From the NCBI GenBank assembly GCA_035294265.1, contig DATGLK010000095.1:1-64000 (forward strand): a DNA stretch of 64,000 bases, given 5' to 3'. The DNA comes from Candidatus Binataceae bacterium (lineage in GTDB: Bacteria; Desulfobacterota; Binatia; Binatales; Binataceae). The notes under the pieces are model-generated. The model did not search any database, was not told the DNA's origin, and saw nothing but the letters and a program-made list of their open reading frames with translations. The position numbers and the translations under genes are program-made. Below are positions 10,556 to 20,274 of the stretch, piece by piece; the first letter of the stretch is position 1; each line of letters opens with the position of its first letter.

Positions 10556-12130
10556 ATGCGTCTGCTCAATGCCGACGAAAGCCGCCGCCTGGACCGTCTT
10601 AGCCACGACAAGTACGCCATCTCGTTTTGGAGCCTAATGTCCAACGCCGGAGCTGGGGTTGCGCACGCCTTGCTGGAGCGCTGGCCGCAAGCGCGCCAGG
10701 CTAGGGCTGGCGCAATTGTGGTCGTTGCGGGCCGCGGCAACAATGGTGGTGACGGGTTGGTGGCGGCGCGCGTCCTGCACGAGTCGGGCCTGCAGCCACG
10801 CGTGTTGTTGCTGGGGCGAACCCAGGCGCTGGCGGGCGATGCCGCACGTGCCTGCCAGGAGCTGACCGGCGCTGGCTCGCGAATCGAAGAGATCGGCAGC
10901 GAGGAAGATTTGCGCCGATCCTTCGGCAGCCCGGGCTGGATCATCGATGCGATCTTCGGCACCGGCCTCAACGCCCCGATAACCGGACTTCCCGCCGCCG
11001 CGATTGCGCTAATCAACGGTAGCGATGCCGGTCGAGTCGCGGTGGATATTCCTTCTGGGATCAATGCCGATACGGGTGGTGTGATGGGGGTTGCGGTGCA
11101 AGCCGCGCTGACCGTGACCTTCGGCTTAGCCAAGTATGGTCACGTCAGCTATCCAGGTGCCAGTTATACTGGCCAATTGAAAATTATCGATATCGGTTTT
11201 GCTCCCGCGGCATTAGCCGAAGTGGCGCCGCAAGGATGCTTCCTGGAAGTCTGTGACATTGCGCCGTTGCTGGCGCCCAGGCCCGCAGACAGTCATAAGG
11301 GCAATTATGGCCATCCCTTGATAATCGCTGGCGGATGGGGCAAAAGCGGCGCCGCTTTGCTCGCTGGCCGCGGTGCCTTACGTATCGGCGCGGGCTTGGT
11401 GACGGTAGCTACCGCGCGCACGGTGGCGCCAATCGTGGCCGCCGGACAGGCCGAATTGATGACCGTGGCGCTGGCCGACCAGGATGGTCATCTGGCGGCC
11501 GGTGCAATCGACTCCTTGCGCGCATTACTTCCCGCCCACAACGCGATTGTCATCGGCCCAGGAATTGGAGTCAGCGCGGACACCAAGGCGATTCTGGAAT
11601 TTGTCGTGACCCAAGCCGCCGCGCCACGCCGCCCTGTGCTGATCGACGCCGATGGGCTCAACGCGCTGGCCCAAATGGGCGCCGGCCTGCTGCGTCAAGC
11701 TCGGGGTCCGGTCGTGCTCACCCCGCATCCCGGCGAGGCGGCTCGGCTGCTAGGCAGCTCGCCCGCGCAGGTCAACGCCGACCGCATCTCGGCCGCCCGG
11801 CGGATCTGCGAGCTGACTGGCGCGTGGTGCCTGCTTAAAGGCAATCGCACGGTGCTGGCAAGCCCCGAGGGTGTCATTAAGATCAATTCCACCGGTAATC
11901 CTGGCATGGCCTCGCCCGGAATGGGCGACGCCCTGTCCGGAATCATCGGCGGCTTGTTGGGCCAGGGGTTTGCTCCGATGGACGCGCTGGCGGCGGGCGC
12001 CTTTGTTCACGGAGCGGCAGCCGACCGGGTGGCCGCGCAGATGGGGCCAGTGGGCTATATCGCAGGCGACCTGATTGCCGCTCTGCCGGCTACCTGGGCC
12101 TCGCTGGGCGAAAGGAAGGATGGTGCGTGA
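10556..12130 (+). CDS. nnrD: Bifunctional NAD(P)HX epimerase/dehydratase
   Basis: This 524-residue fusion repairs hydrated NAD(P)H. The N-terminal YjeF_N half (about 1-215) is the epimerase, with G-R-G-N-N-G-G-D-G near residue 60. The C-terminal ribokinase-like half (about 235-520) is the ADP-dependent dehydratase, with N-P-G-M-A-S-P-G-M-G-D-A-L-S-G near 440-455. In that loop most relatives have T-G-G instead of S-P-G. The ATG at 10556 follows a 44-bp gap after pdxJ. The stop overlaps the GTG of tsaE. Confidence 0.95.
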   Translation: MRLLNADESRRLDRLSHDKYAISFWSLMSNAGAGVAHALLERWPQARQARAGAIVVVAGRGNNGGDGLVAARVLHESGLQPRVLLLGRTQALAGDAARACQELTGAGSRIEEIGSEEDLRRSFGSPGWIIDAIFGTGLNAPITGLPAAAIALINGSDAGRVAVDIPSGINADTGGVMGVAVQAALTVTFGLAKYGHVSYPGASYTGQLKIIDIGFAPAALAEVAPQGCFLEVCDIAPLLAPRPADSHKGNYGHPLIIAGGWGKSGAALLAGRGALRIGAGLVTVATARTVAPIVAAGQAELMTVALADQDGHLAAGAIDSLRALLPAHNAIVIGPGIGVSADTKAILEFVVTQAAAPRRPVLIDADGLNALAQMGAGLLRQARGPVVLTPHPGEAARLLGSSPAQVNADRISAARRICELTGAWCLLKGNRTVLASPEGVIKINSTGNPGMASPGMGDALSGIIGGLLGQGFAPMDALAAGAFVHGAAADRVAAQMGPVGYIAGDLIAALPATWASLGERKDGA

Positions 12131-12594
12131 CTATCACCTTGCATAGCGCTTCGGCGCGCGAAACCAAGGCTTGGGGCCGACGCTTGGCCTCGTTGCTTGA
12201 AGGAGGCGAACTGCTCGGTCTGTCTGGGGAACTGGGCGCGGGCAAGACCTGTTTCATCAAGGGGTTGGCGCACGGCCTGAACCTGCGTGAGGAGGACATC
12301 CTCAGTCCTACCTTTACCATGGTGCAAGAACATCATGGGCGGTTGGAGCTCTACCATATTGACCTCTATCGTCTGGAGCGGGCCACGGTCGACGATCTAG
12401 GGCTGCGCGAGTACCTGTTTTCCAGGGCGGTGGCGGCGGTGGAATGGGTGGAGCGCCTGCAAGAGGCGGATGAATTGGAGCGGCTGGCAGTGCGTATCGA
12501 ATACGAGGGGGCCAATCGGCGCCGAATCGAACTCAGCGCCAACCATCAACGCTACCTCGAGCTACTCGCCCGGTTCCAGCAGAAGTTTGTCTGA
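12127..12594 (+). CDS. tsaE: tRNA t6A biosynthesis ATPase TsaE
   Basis: TsaE is the ATPase that supports TsaB-TsaD in making N6-threonylcarbamoyladenosine at position 37 of ANN-decoding tRNAs. Walker A G-E-L-G-A-G-K-T is at about residues 35-42, and S-P-T-F-T-M-V follows near 60. Length is 155 residues, typical. The GTG start overlaps the nnrD stop by 4 bp, which fits the very common nnrD-tsaE pairing. It is the last gene before a 149-bp gap. Confidence 0.94.
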   Translation: MTITLHSASARETKAWGRRLASLLEGGELLGLSGELGAGKTCFIKGLAHGLNLREEDILSPTFTMVQEHHGRLELYHIDLYRLERATVDDLGLREYLFSRAVAAVEWVERLQEADELERLAVRIEYEGANRRRIELSANHQRYLELLARFQQKFV

Positions 12595-12743
12595 TTCGCC
12601 ACTTACGCTTGTTCGCTTCGCCTGCCACAATTGCTCGACTTGGGTTTTTACGAAACAATCTTGCTATTGACCAATAAATCGCAAGCTGGCCGGTTTCCGG
12701 ACAGCCTGAAAAACGGCGAATCTGTGGAGATTGCGATAGCAGG

Positions 12744-13985
12744 ATGGGTCTGATTGTCCAGAAGTACGGTGGCACTTCGGTGGGTTCTCTTGAGCGAATC
12801 CGGGCTGTAGCGCGACGGGTAGCGCAGACCCGCGAAATGGGCCATCAGATCGTGGTGGTGGTCTCCGCGATGGCGGGCGAGACCAACCGGCTGTTGGGAT
12901 TGGCGCACCAATTGGCCGCCCTGCCCGATCCCCGCGAGGCCGATGTGCTGGCGGCGACCGGTGAGCAGGCCTCCGCCGCCCTGCTGGCGATCTGTCTGTG
13001 CGCCAACGGCATTCCGGCCTGCTCGCTGCTGGGCCATCAGGTAAAAATCGCAACCGATTCCAATCATGGTCAGGCCCGCATCCGCACAGTCGACTGCGAG
13101 CGTGTGTTGCAGGCCCTGAAGGGTGGGAATATCGTGGTCGTGGCCGGTTATCAGGGGGTCGATGGAGCAGGCGATATCACGACCTTGGGTCGGGGCGCTT
13201 CCGATCTGACCGCGGTGGCGTTGGCGGCGGCGTTGGAGGCCGAGGTCTGCGAGATTTATACCGACGTCAACGGGATTTACACGGCCGACCCCAATATCTG
13301 CCCGGCGGCGCGCCAACTAGCGCGAATCTCCTACGACGAGATGCTGGAGTTGGCCGGGCTGGGGGCTAAGGTCTTGCAGTTGCGCTCGGTGGAGATGGCA
13401 CGGCGTTTCAACGTACCTCTGGTGGTGCGTTCCAGTTTCAACGAATCGGCGGGAACCTGGGTGGGACACGAAGATCAATCGATGGAAAACGTGCTGGTCG
13501 CGGGGGTGACCCTTGATCGCGATCAAAGCAAAATCACCCTGACCGGAGTCGAAGATCGGCCTGGCTTGGCGGCGCGCATCCTTGGCCCAATTGCAGCGGT
13601 CGGGATTGTCGTGGACATGATTATTCAGAACGCCGGGGCCCAGGGACGCACCGACATGACCTTTACCGTGGGGCGTGGTGACGCCCGCCGCGCGCTGGAT
13701 TTGACCGAGCAAGTGGCACGCGAAGTCGGCGCACGCGGCGTGGCTCACGAAGATGGTCTGGCCAAGGTTTCGATCGTGGGGCTGGGGATGCGCAGTCATG
13801 CCGGGGTCGCGGCCCGGATGTTCGAGGTGTTGGCCAACGAACGCATCAATATCCAGATGATTTCGACCTCTGAAATCAAACTCTCGGTAGTGATCGACGC
13901 CAAGTACGGCGAGCTGGCGGTGCGTGTCTTGCACGACGCCTTTTTGGCCAACCCGGAGGAGAGCGCCAAGCCCAGCGCTTCGTGA
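12744..13985 (+). CDS. lysC: Aspartate kinase LysC
   Basis: LysC phosphorylates aspartate, the first step to lysine, threonine, methionine and diaminopimelate. The kinase domain begins with K-Y-G-G-T-S at residues 7-12. The region after residue 260 holds two ACT domains, seen in A-G-V-T-L-D-R-D and later V-S-I-V-G-L-G-M, so feedback inhibition by lysine and/or threonine is likely. At 413 residues it is the common monofunctional size. It has its own 149-bp upstream gap and may have its own promoter. cimA follows 4 bp after the stop. Confidence 0.96.
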   Translation: MGLIVQKYGGTSVGSLERIRAVARRVAQTREMGHQIVVVVSAMAGETNRLLGLAHQLAALPDPREADVLAATGEQASAALLAICLCANGIPACSLLGHQVKIATDSNHGQARIRTVDCERVLQALKGGNIVVVAGYQGVDGAGDITTLGRGASDLTAVALAAALEAEVCEIYTDVNGIYTADPNICPAARQLARISYDEMLELAGLGAKVLQLRSVEMARRFNVPLVVRSSFNESAGTWVGHEDQSMENVLVAGVTLDRDQSKITLTGVEDRPGLAARILGPIAAVGIVVDMIIQNAGAQGRTDMTFTVGRGDARRALDLTEQVAREVGARGVAHEDGLAKVSIVGLGMRSHAGVAARMFEVLANERINIQMISTSEIKLSVVIDAKYGELAVRVLHDAFLANPEESAKPSAS

Positions 13986-13989
13986 GGCG

Positions 13990-15711
13990 ATGGCGGACGG
14001 CGGTAAAATCTACGTTTACGATACCACCCTGCGCGACGGCCTGCAGTCGGACGATGTTTCGCTGACGGTTGACGACCGCTTGGCGATCGCCGCCCGGCTC
14101 GATGAGATGGGCTTCGATTATATCGAGGGAGGCTGGCCGGGCTCCAATCAGCGCGACGCTGAATTCTTCACGCGTGCGGCCAAGCTGCGTCTGCGTCATG
14201 CCAAGTTATGCGCCTTTGGTGCTACCCGCCGCGCACGGATCAAGGCCTCGCAGGACCGAAGCCTGGCCTTGCTCCTGCGCGCTGGCACGCCGGTGGCCAC
14301 GGTGGTGGGCAAGACCTCGGAGCTGCACGTGCGCGAGGCCTTGCGCATCTCGCTTCAGGAAAACCTTGACATCTTGGGCGATACCGTGCGCTATCTCAAA
14401 CAGCACGTCGATGAGGTGATTCTGGATGCCGAGCACTTTTTCGACGGGTTTGCCCAAAATCCGCAATTCACTTTGTCCTGCATCAAGGCTGCCGCGCAGG
14501 CCGGTGCCGATTTGGTGTGCCTGTGCGATACCAACGGCGGGAGGCTGCCTGAGGAGATTGCGCAGGCGGTCGCGAGGGCGCGGGAGACGCTGCCGTGCGG
14601 GGTGGGAATCCATTGCCATAACGATTCCGACGTTGCGGTTGCCAATACCGTGGCGGCGGTGCGAGCGGGCGCGCGCCAAGTGCAGGGGACGATTAACGGG
14701 CTGGGCGAGCGCTGCGGCAACGCCAACCTGATTTCGGTGATTGCTAACCTGCAGCTCAAAATGGGCTATCAATGCCTGCCCGCGGCCAAGCTCAAGCATC
14801 TGCGCCAGCTCTCCACCCTGGTCAACGAGCTGGCCAACCTGACCCCGATGACACGCCAGCCTTACGTCGGGCGCTCCGCTTTCGCTCACAAGGGTGGTTT
14901 GCACGTTTCGGCGGTACAGCGCAACACAGCCACCTACGAGCATATCGATCCGGCGTTGGTGGGCAATGATCGACGTGTACTGCTCTCCGAGTTGGCAGGA
15001 CAAAGCAACATCGTTTACAAGGCGCGGGAATTCGGCCTGGAACTCAAGCCCGACGACGAACGAATTTCCGGGTTGCTGGCCGAACTCAAGCGGCTAGAGG
15101 CGGCGGGCTATGCTTACGATGGCGCCGACGCTTCTTTCGAGCTGGTGATGCTGCGTGCGCTGGGGCTGGAACGCGAACATTTCGGCCTAGTCAGCTTCCG
15201 CGTCTTCGACGACAAGTGGAACGCGGAGCAAGCGCCTTTTAGCGAGGCGATCGTAATTATCGACGGGCCCGACGGGCGGCGCACCCGTAGTGCCGCCACT
15301 GGCAACGGTCCAGTCAACGCGCTGGACTCCGCCTTGCGCGCCGCGCTCATTCCCTACTATCCGACCTTGGGCGCGATGCGCTTGGCCGACTACAAGGTCA
15401 GGGTGCTTGATAACGGGGCTGGCACCGGCGCGCGGGTCAGGGTTCTGATCGAATCCACCGATGGCAAGCGGCGCTGGACCACGGTGGGGGTTTCGGCCAA
15501 CGTGATCGAGGCCAGCTGGCAAGCCCTGATTGATTCGGTGGAATATAAGCTGCATCGCGACCGCGCCCAACCCAAGCTCAGGGCCGCCGCTTCCATGCGC
15601 GCATTCAAGCGCAAGGCGGTCGTATCCAACGGGCGGGCGCACGCGGGCAATTTGAATGGTGCCCGAACCGTTGTGACCAAATCCGACGTGCTTGAGCGCC
15701 GCCCTGGGTAA
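13990..15711 (+). CDS. cimA: (R)-citramalate synthase CimA
   Basis: CimA condenses pyruvate and acetyl-CoA to citramalate, opening the threonine-independent isoleucine route. The 573-residue protein starts with the HMGL-like TIM barrel, marked by [10 protein letters not shown], the metal-binding H-C-H-N-D and the G-x-G-E-R-C-G-N-A segment. The C-terminal LeuA-type regulatory domain begins near residue 420. The ATG at 13990 is preferred: an upstream in-frame start would lie inside lysC and add 22 residues with no family counterpart. It is co-directional with lysC. Confidence 0.93.
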   Translation: MADGGKIYVYDTTLRDGLQSDDVSLTVDDRLAIAARLDEMGFDYIEGGWPGSNQRDAEFFTRAAKLRLRHAKLCAFGATRRARIKASQDRSLALLLRAGTPVATVVGKTSELHVREALRISLQENLDILGDTVRYLKQHVDEVILDAEHFFDGFAQNPQFTLSCIKAAAQAGADLVCLCDTNGGRLPEEIAQAVARARETLPCGVGIHCHNDSDVAVANTVAAVRAGARQVQGTINGLGERCGNANLISVIANLQLKMGYQCLPAAKLKHLRQLSTLVNELANLTPMTRQPYVGRSAFAHKGGLHVSAVQRNTATYEHIDPALVGNDRRVLLSELAGQSNIVYKAREFGLELKPDDERISGLLAELKRLEAAGYAYDGADASFELVMLRALGLEREHFGLVSFRVFDDKWNAEQAPFSEAIVIIDGPDGRRTRSAATGNGPVNALDSALRAALIPYYPTLGAMRLADYKVRVLDNGAGTGARVRVLIESTDGKRRWTTVGVSANVIEASWQALIDSVEYKLHRDRAQPKLRAAASMRAFKRKAVVSNGRAHAGNLNGARTVVTKSDVLERRPG

Positions 15712-15833
15712 GAGATAGCTTCCTTCTTTACTCCCTCGGCTCTTGGCTCAGCGGAGAGAAGGAGCAGGCTGGGGCAGAATTGTTTTCCGCCCGGGCGCAT
15801 TTGTTACTGCGCCCGCGGGCGCCAGAGGTGCCA

Positions 15834-16553
15834 ATGGCCTGGCTTAGCCGCTTGCGTGAAGACGTTCAGGTTGTTTTCGACTTTGATCCCGCGGCGCGTA
15901 CCGTTTTGGAGGTGGTCTTATGTTATCCCGGCGTGCACGCCATCTGGGCCCATCGCATAGCCTCCTGGCTGTGGCGTCATCGACTCAAGCTGCTGGCGCG
16001 GATTGTCAGCGAACTGTCGCGCTGGCGCACGGGTATCGAGATTCATCCCGGGGCCCGACTGGGGCGCCGTTTGTTCATCGATCATGGGATGGGTGTAGTC
16101 ATCGGCGAGACCGCCGACATCGGCGCCGACGTTTTGATCTACCAGGGTGTAACCCTGGGCGGCACCAGCCTTAAGAAGGAAAAGCGCCATCCCACGATCG
16201 AGGACCATGTCATGATCAGCGCTGGCGCAAGCGTGCTCGGCCCGGTTACCATCGGCCACCATAGCCGAATCGGCGCGGGCGCGGTGGTGGTCACCTCGGC
16301 GCCGCCCTACTCGACCATCGTGGGAATTCCGGGCAAGACCGTGGAGCGCGATCGCTCGCGCCCCGAAGTCATGGATCTCGATCACGCTCACCTGCCTGAC
16401 CCGGTGGCACGCGCGATCGGCGCGATGAGCGAACAAATGAAACGGCTGTCAGTGCGGATAGAGGAGATGGAGGCGCGCCAAGATTGTCTGGAGGATCAGA
16501 TGGCCGAGGAGCAACGTCCCCCGCCTTCCCCAGCCCTGGACAAGCCGCGCTGA
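15834..16553 (+). CDS. cysE: Serine O-acetyltransferase CysE
   Basis: CysE acetylates L-serine for cysteine synthesis. The 239-residue protein has the helical N-terminal part ([10 protein letters not shown]) and then a left-handed beta-helix of hexapeptide repeats. The catalytic segment has the form I-H-P-G-A-x-[14 protein letters not shown] and G-G-T-S. The C-terminal tail is acidic and proline-rich and longer than in short CysE forms. The ATG at 15834 fits the family N-terminus; an upstream TTG would add 18 atypical residues. Confidence 0.93.
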   Translation: MAWLSRLREDVQVVFDFDPAARTVLEVVLCYPGVHAIWAHRIASWLWRHRLKLLARIVSELSRWRTGIEIHPGARLGRRLFIDHGMGVVIGETADIGADVLIYQGVTLGGTSLKKEKRHPTIEDHVMISAGASVLGPVTIGHHSRIGAGAVVVTSAPPYSTIVGIPGKTVERDRSRPEVMDLDHAHLPDPVARAIGAMSEQMKRLSVRIEEMEARQDCLEDQMAEEQRPPPSPALDKPR

Positions 16554-16614
16554 AGGGCGGGCTGCCATCGCTTGACGCTCGCCTTTGTCGATAAATAAAT
16601 CGCCGCGGCCAGGT

Positions 16615-17718
16615 TTACTTCCCTGCCGATGCGCCGACGCTAGCCTGCGAAGAAGCGGGGCGCGGTGCGAAGAGCGCGAAGCACTTGGATGAGTTGAACA
16701 CGTAACTTTCCACGTAATCAATAATCTGCGCCGATTGCTTGAGCTGCGTCATCGCTCCCGCCAAGCAAACCCAGTTAAGGATTTCGTGTTGCCCTGACTC
16801 CTCGATTTGGCTTTGTGGCAATTTGCCCCAGTTGACAAAACCACCGCTGCGGAGCTCTTCATGCCGTGCGCGGTCGGCGGGTAAATCCGGATAGAGCCGG
16901 CCGTGCTTTTCAGTCAGCGAACCGTGCGACCAACTCGACGAGGCAATGAGGGCCACTCGCCAGGGGCTATCGGCGAACCAGCGCGCGATCGCGCCACCCA
17001 GGGCGAAGCAGCGGGCCGGGCTGGGCGCGGGCGGCGAGACTTCGTCGGCTCCTTCGCCCATTGAGCCGGCGGCGGTCTTAATCAACTGATTACCGTAGCA
17101 ATTGACCGCAAAGGGAATAACCGGATAGGGAAAACCACGCCGCTCGTAATCCAGATATACGATGGTGTTGTTGAACGAGTGGGCCAAGCCAGCTTCGCTG
17201 CGAAAGGCGTAGGAGTACGCCAGATCGAAGCCCTCTTCGATAAGCTGCCGGCACAGGCCCGAGGCCGCTTCGCGATGGCCGCGCACGGTGATCTGGGTGT
17301 CGTTGGGCAGGCCCCAGACGTTGTCTTGGGTCTTGAACACCACTTGTCCGCCGCCGTAGGGACGGCATTGGAGCGAATCAAAAATGCCGATGCAAAAAGC
17401 GGGGATGCAATCGCGCCGATAGTTTTCGTACTGATCGTCGCCCCAGATCAGGATCAAGTCAGGGCGGAAGGCGTCCAGTTCGGCGCGCAGCCGCGCATAG
17501 CCGGCGAGCAGGCGATTGCGATGTTCGATGGCGGCGGCATGCCCCTGATCGTCGCTCCATTCGGCGCGCATCTGGGGCGGCCACAATTGCGGATTGTTAT
17601 AAAGTTCAGCCTTGATTCGTCCGATCTCGGTGTTGCGCAATAGCATCCGCGACCAATGTTCAGGCGCTACCAGCGGTCCCGGATAGTGGCTTAATCCCAT
17701 GCCTAACACCGCGGCCAT
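16615..17718 (-). CDS. LigB-type (class III) extradiol ring-cleavage dioxygenase
   Basis: This 367-residue protein resembles the catalytic subunit family of class III extradiol dioxygenases such as protocatechuate 4,5-dioxygenase LigB. The N-terminal G-M-G-L-S-H-Y-P supplies the usual metal-binding histidine. The segment L-I-L-I-W-G-D-D-Q-Y-E-N-Y near residues 108-120 matches the conserved G-D-D-Q/H region. These enzymes cleave catecholic rings next to the diol with Fe(II). It is last in the minus-strand operon. A C-C hydrolase and a dienoate hydratase upstream complete a meta-cleavage pathway. The substrate is unknown. Confidence 0.8.
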   Translation of the reverse strand: MAAVLGMGLSHYPGPLVAPEHWSRMLLRNTEIGRIKAELYNNPQLWPPQMRAEWSDDQGHAAAIEHRNRLLAGYARLRAELDAFRPDLILIWGDDQYENYRRDCIPAFCIGIFDSLQCRPYGGGQVVFKTQDNVWGLPNDTQITVRGHREAASGLCRQLIEEGFDLAYSYAFRSEAGLAHSFNNTIVYLDYERRGFPYPVIPFAVNCYGNQLIKTAAGSMGEGADEVSPPAPSPARCFALGGAIARWFADSPWRVALIASSSWSHGSLTEKHGRLYPDLPADRARHEELRSGGFVNWGKLPQSQIEESGQHEILNWVCLAGAMTQLKQSAQIIDYVESYVFNSSKCFALFAPRPASSQASVGASAGK

Positions 17719-17745
17719 GTGCGTGCCCTCCTTAACCGGCCAAAT

Positions 17746-18960
17746 TCAGCGCGCAAGCGCGTGCTGCGACGGCGGTTCGCTCTGATGCGACAAACCGATC
17801 TCCCTACGCTCACGACTGGACTGCAGGATCGCAAGACAGATCTCCGTGGTAGCCATGCCCCAGCGCGCATCCAACAGGGGCGGGCGCTTTTCCTTGACCG
17901 CGCCATAAAGCTCCAGCAATTCAGCGGCACGTCCCCGGCTGGGCGGGCACTTTATCTCGCGCCGACCTTCGCTGCCGTACACATACAGTCCTTCGGGCGA
18001 TTGCCGGATCACGCCCCGCTCGCAGGTTGCCAGCGTGAGCCCGAAGAAGGGCTGTTGCTGAGGCGCGTCGGGAATAGGGCCCGCGCCGCGTCCGTAACCA
18101 TAGGGATTGCCGGCGCGCACCTTGGCGTACTTGTCGGCCTCGCTGACCGGCCCGGGAGGGCGCTCGCGAGGCAGGATCGAGTCGTAATTGCGATGGCGTT
18201 TGCCCGACTCGCCAATTCCCCAGGTCAATTCAGTTATGTCGAAATAACCATAGCCGTCGAAGACGGCGGTTGCCGCGACTCCGTTGTCGAAATCCAAAAA
18301 GGCGGTGTAATTGCCCTCGCCTTTGGGATAATGCGGATCCCAGCGGCCAGTGATCGCTTTGACGCTGCGTGCTTTGGCCCCCGCCAAATAGCGCAGCGTA
18401 TCGAGCTGATGAGGCCCTTGCCGGAAGACTACCCCGGTGCCCTGGCTGGTGTCGACTTCGTCGGCGACAATGGAGCGGATAAGCCAGTCGTTCCAGTTCC
18501 AAGTTTGGATGTGAATCAGCCGTCCTAACTCGCCGCTAGCGAGCACCGCGCCGATGGCCTGGATGGGGGCGTCATAGACCTTGGAATGACCTTGGACATA
18601 TTTAACCCCGTTGCGCTCGACCGCCTCTACCATCGCGGCGCATTGCTCCAAGGTGATTGCCATGGGCTTTTCACAGATGACATGTTTGCCCGCGTTGGCG
18701 GCCGCGATTACGTGCTCGGCGTGGAAGCGATTGGGGGAAGCGATCCAGACCCCATCGACCTGTGGGCTGGCGAACAGTTGGGCGGCATCGTCGTACATTG
18801 AAAGCGGCTTGCCGTACTGGGCCGCGAAGTACTCCAGGTTGTCGCGCCGGACGTCGGCGATGGCGGTCAGCTCGACCTGCGCCGCCACCCGTTTTAGATG
18901 GGGCACGGTTTGCAGTGCGCCGATGCCCACTCCGACAATCCCCAGTCGCAGTGCAGCCAT
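17746..18960 (-). CDS. Gfo/Idh/MocA family oxidoreductase
   Basis: This 404-residue NAD(P)-dependent dehydrogenase has an N-terminal Rossmann fold (L-G-I-V-G-V-G-I-G-A-L near residues 5-15). The conserved C-E-K-P-M-A motif near 92-97 carries the lysine usual for this family. Members oxidise or reduce sugars, inositols and some aromatic-derived diols. Its place between a Rieske oxygenase and an extradiol dioxygenase suggests it could act as the cis-dihydrodiol dehydrogenase of the pathway. That is inference. The start at 18960 is chosen because the upstream reading frame overlaps the Rieske gene. Confidence 0.85.
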   Translation of the reverse strand: MAALRLGIVGVGIGALQTVPHLKRVAAQVELTAIADVRRDNLEYFAAQYGKPLSMYDDAAQLFASPQVDGVWIASPNRFHAEHVIAAANAGKHVICEKPMAITLEQCAAMVEAVERNGVKYVQGHSKVYDAPIQAIGAVLASGELGRLIHIQTWNWNDWLIRSIVADEVDTSQGTGVVFRQGPHQLDTLRYLAGAKARSVKAITGRWDPHYPKGEGNYTAFLDFDNGVAATAVFDGYGYFDITELTWGIGESGKRHRNYDSILPRERPPGPVSEADKYAKVRAGNPYGYGRGAGPIPDAPQQQPFFGLTLATCERGVIRQSPEGLYVYGSEGRREIKCPPSRGRAAELLELYGAVKEKRPPLLDARWGMATTEICLAILQSSRERREIGLSHQSEPPSQHALAR

Positions 18961-18997
18961 GTCAACCTCTTGGCAATTCGGCCACCGCCGACCGCTC

Positions 18998-20233
18998 TTA
19001 CTTGGCGGAGCCGCCCCTGAAGGCCGCGGCGGTCGCCTCCTGGGTGCCAAAGAAGCTCAGCACTTCGCTGCCCCACGGGCGGGTGGCGCTGGGAAAACTG
19101 ATCATCTGGTTTTCCGCCGCATCGCGCACCACCGCGACGGTGGGTTCTTCGCCACGCTCGACCCGGGCGATTTGCTCGGCCAGCATCCGGCGATACATCA
19201 CAATCCCACGGTCCGAGGCGCCCAGATGCTCGTGCGAGCGATCGTAAATCGTGCCCTGGCTCTCCCACGCCATTCGATCCTGGCTGTAAAACGAGCGTAA
19301 ATCATGTTCCCCTTCGGGCGTCATCATTTCGCTCAGATACTGGAAAGGCGGATCTTCATCTTCGCTCATCCTGACTCCGTCGGGAGGGGAGGCAACGAAG
19401 CCGATCCATACGATCCGCGTGCTGTAGTCGTCGATTGGTACTCGCCAATGGAGGGCTTCGACCGGACCTTGCGGAATGCGCAAGATGTTGGGGAAAATCA
19501 GCGGCGGGCGGATTTCGACTTCGCTGGCAATGCCCTTCTCGGGGTCGCCCTTATAGACCAGCAGCTTTTCCACGCCCCAACGGCAGATTTCCCAGTCGTA
19601 TTTTTCAATTGGTCGCCGATAATAGCCCGCGTCGCCCTGAATCGGCAGATTCTTGACCACCGACATTTGACCGTGCAGGTAGAAGGTGTGAACCGTGTCG
19701 ACAGTATTTTCCTGGCATTGTAGCCAGTTGCAGCGATGAACCGGCATCAGATGGATCAGCCGCCGGCCGTCGGTGCGCACCAGTACATCCCAGCGCGGTA
19801 ACAGCGGGGCGCGCGTCGGGTCCGGCCCCATATAGGTGAACAGCAGGCCGGCCAGCTTGACCACGGGGTAAGCTCGCAGCCGGATGCGGTCCTTCAGCCC
19901 CTCACGCTGCGGCTCGAAGGGCTGTTCAGTGCAGCGCCCGGCTAGATCGTATTTCCAGCCGTGATAGCAGCAGCGCAGCTCCTCGCCCTCGATAAAGCCG
20001 TGATATAGCGAGACCCCGCGATGGGGGCAATGCTCTTCGACGCAGCCGAAGCGTCCGCTGTCGGTGCGAAACACCACCAAGTCCTCGCCCATGATGCGGA
20101 TGCGTTTTTTGGGCTGCTCGATGGTCAACTCGGCGGCCGGACACAACGGCTGCCAGTAGCGGCGCAGTAATGCGCCACACGGCGTGCCGGGTCCAACTCT
20201 GGTCAGTCGTTCGTTTTCTTCGGGTGAGAGCAT
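18998..20233 (-). CDS. Rieske aromatic-ring-hydroxylating oxygenase, alpha subunit (I)
   Basis: This 411-residue Rieske non-heme iron oxygenase resembles the phthalate 4,5-dioxygenase group. The [2Fe-2S] ligands are C69/H71 and C88/H91. The mononuclear iron site is in Q-E-N-T-V-D-T-V-H-T-F-Y-L-H near residues 174-187, giving two histidines, with an acidic residue expected further on. No reductase, ferredoxin or beta subunit lies nearby, so electrons must come from a partner encoded elsewhere. It is third in the hydratase-hydrolase-Rieske-Gfo/Idh-dioxygenase operon. Confidence 0.9.
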   Translation of the reverse strand: MLSPEENERLTRVGPGTPCGALLRRYWQPLCPAAELTIEQPKKRIRIMGEDLVVFRTDSGRFGCVEEHCPHRGVSLYHGFIEGEELRCCYHGWKYDLAGRCTEQPFEPQREGLKDRIRLRAYPVVKLAGLLFTYMGPDPTRAPLLPRWDVLVRTDGRRLIHLMPVHRCNWLQCQENTVDTVHTFYLHGQMSVVKNLPIQGDAGYYRRPIEKYDWEICRWGVEKLLVYKGDPEKGIASEVEIRPPLIFPNILRIPQGPVEALHWRVPIDDYSTRIVWIGFVASPPDGVRMSEDEDPPFQYLSEMMTPEGEHDLRSFYSQDRMAWESQGTIYDRSHEHLGASDRGIVMYRRMLAEQIARVERGEEPTVAVVRDAAENQMISFPSATRPWGSEVLSFFGTQEATAAAFRGGSAK

Positions 20234-20274
20234 AGGCCTTTACCCAGTTTCTGGTTAACGTGACAAATCCGCAA

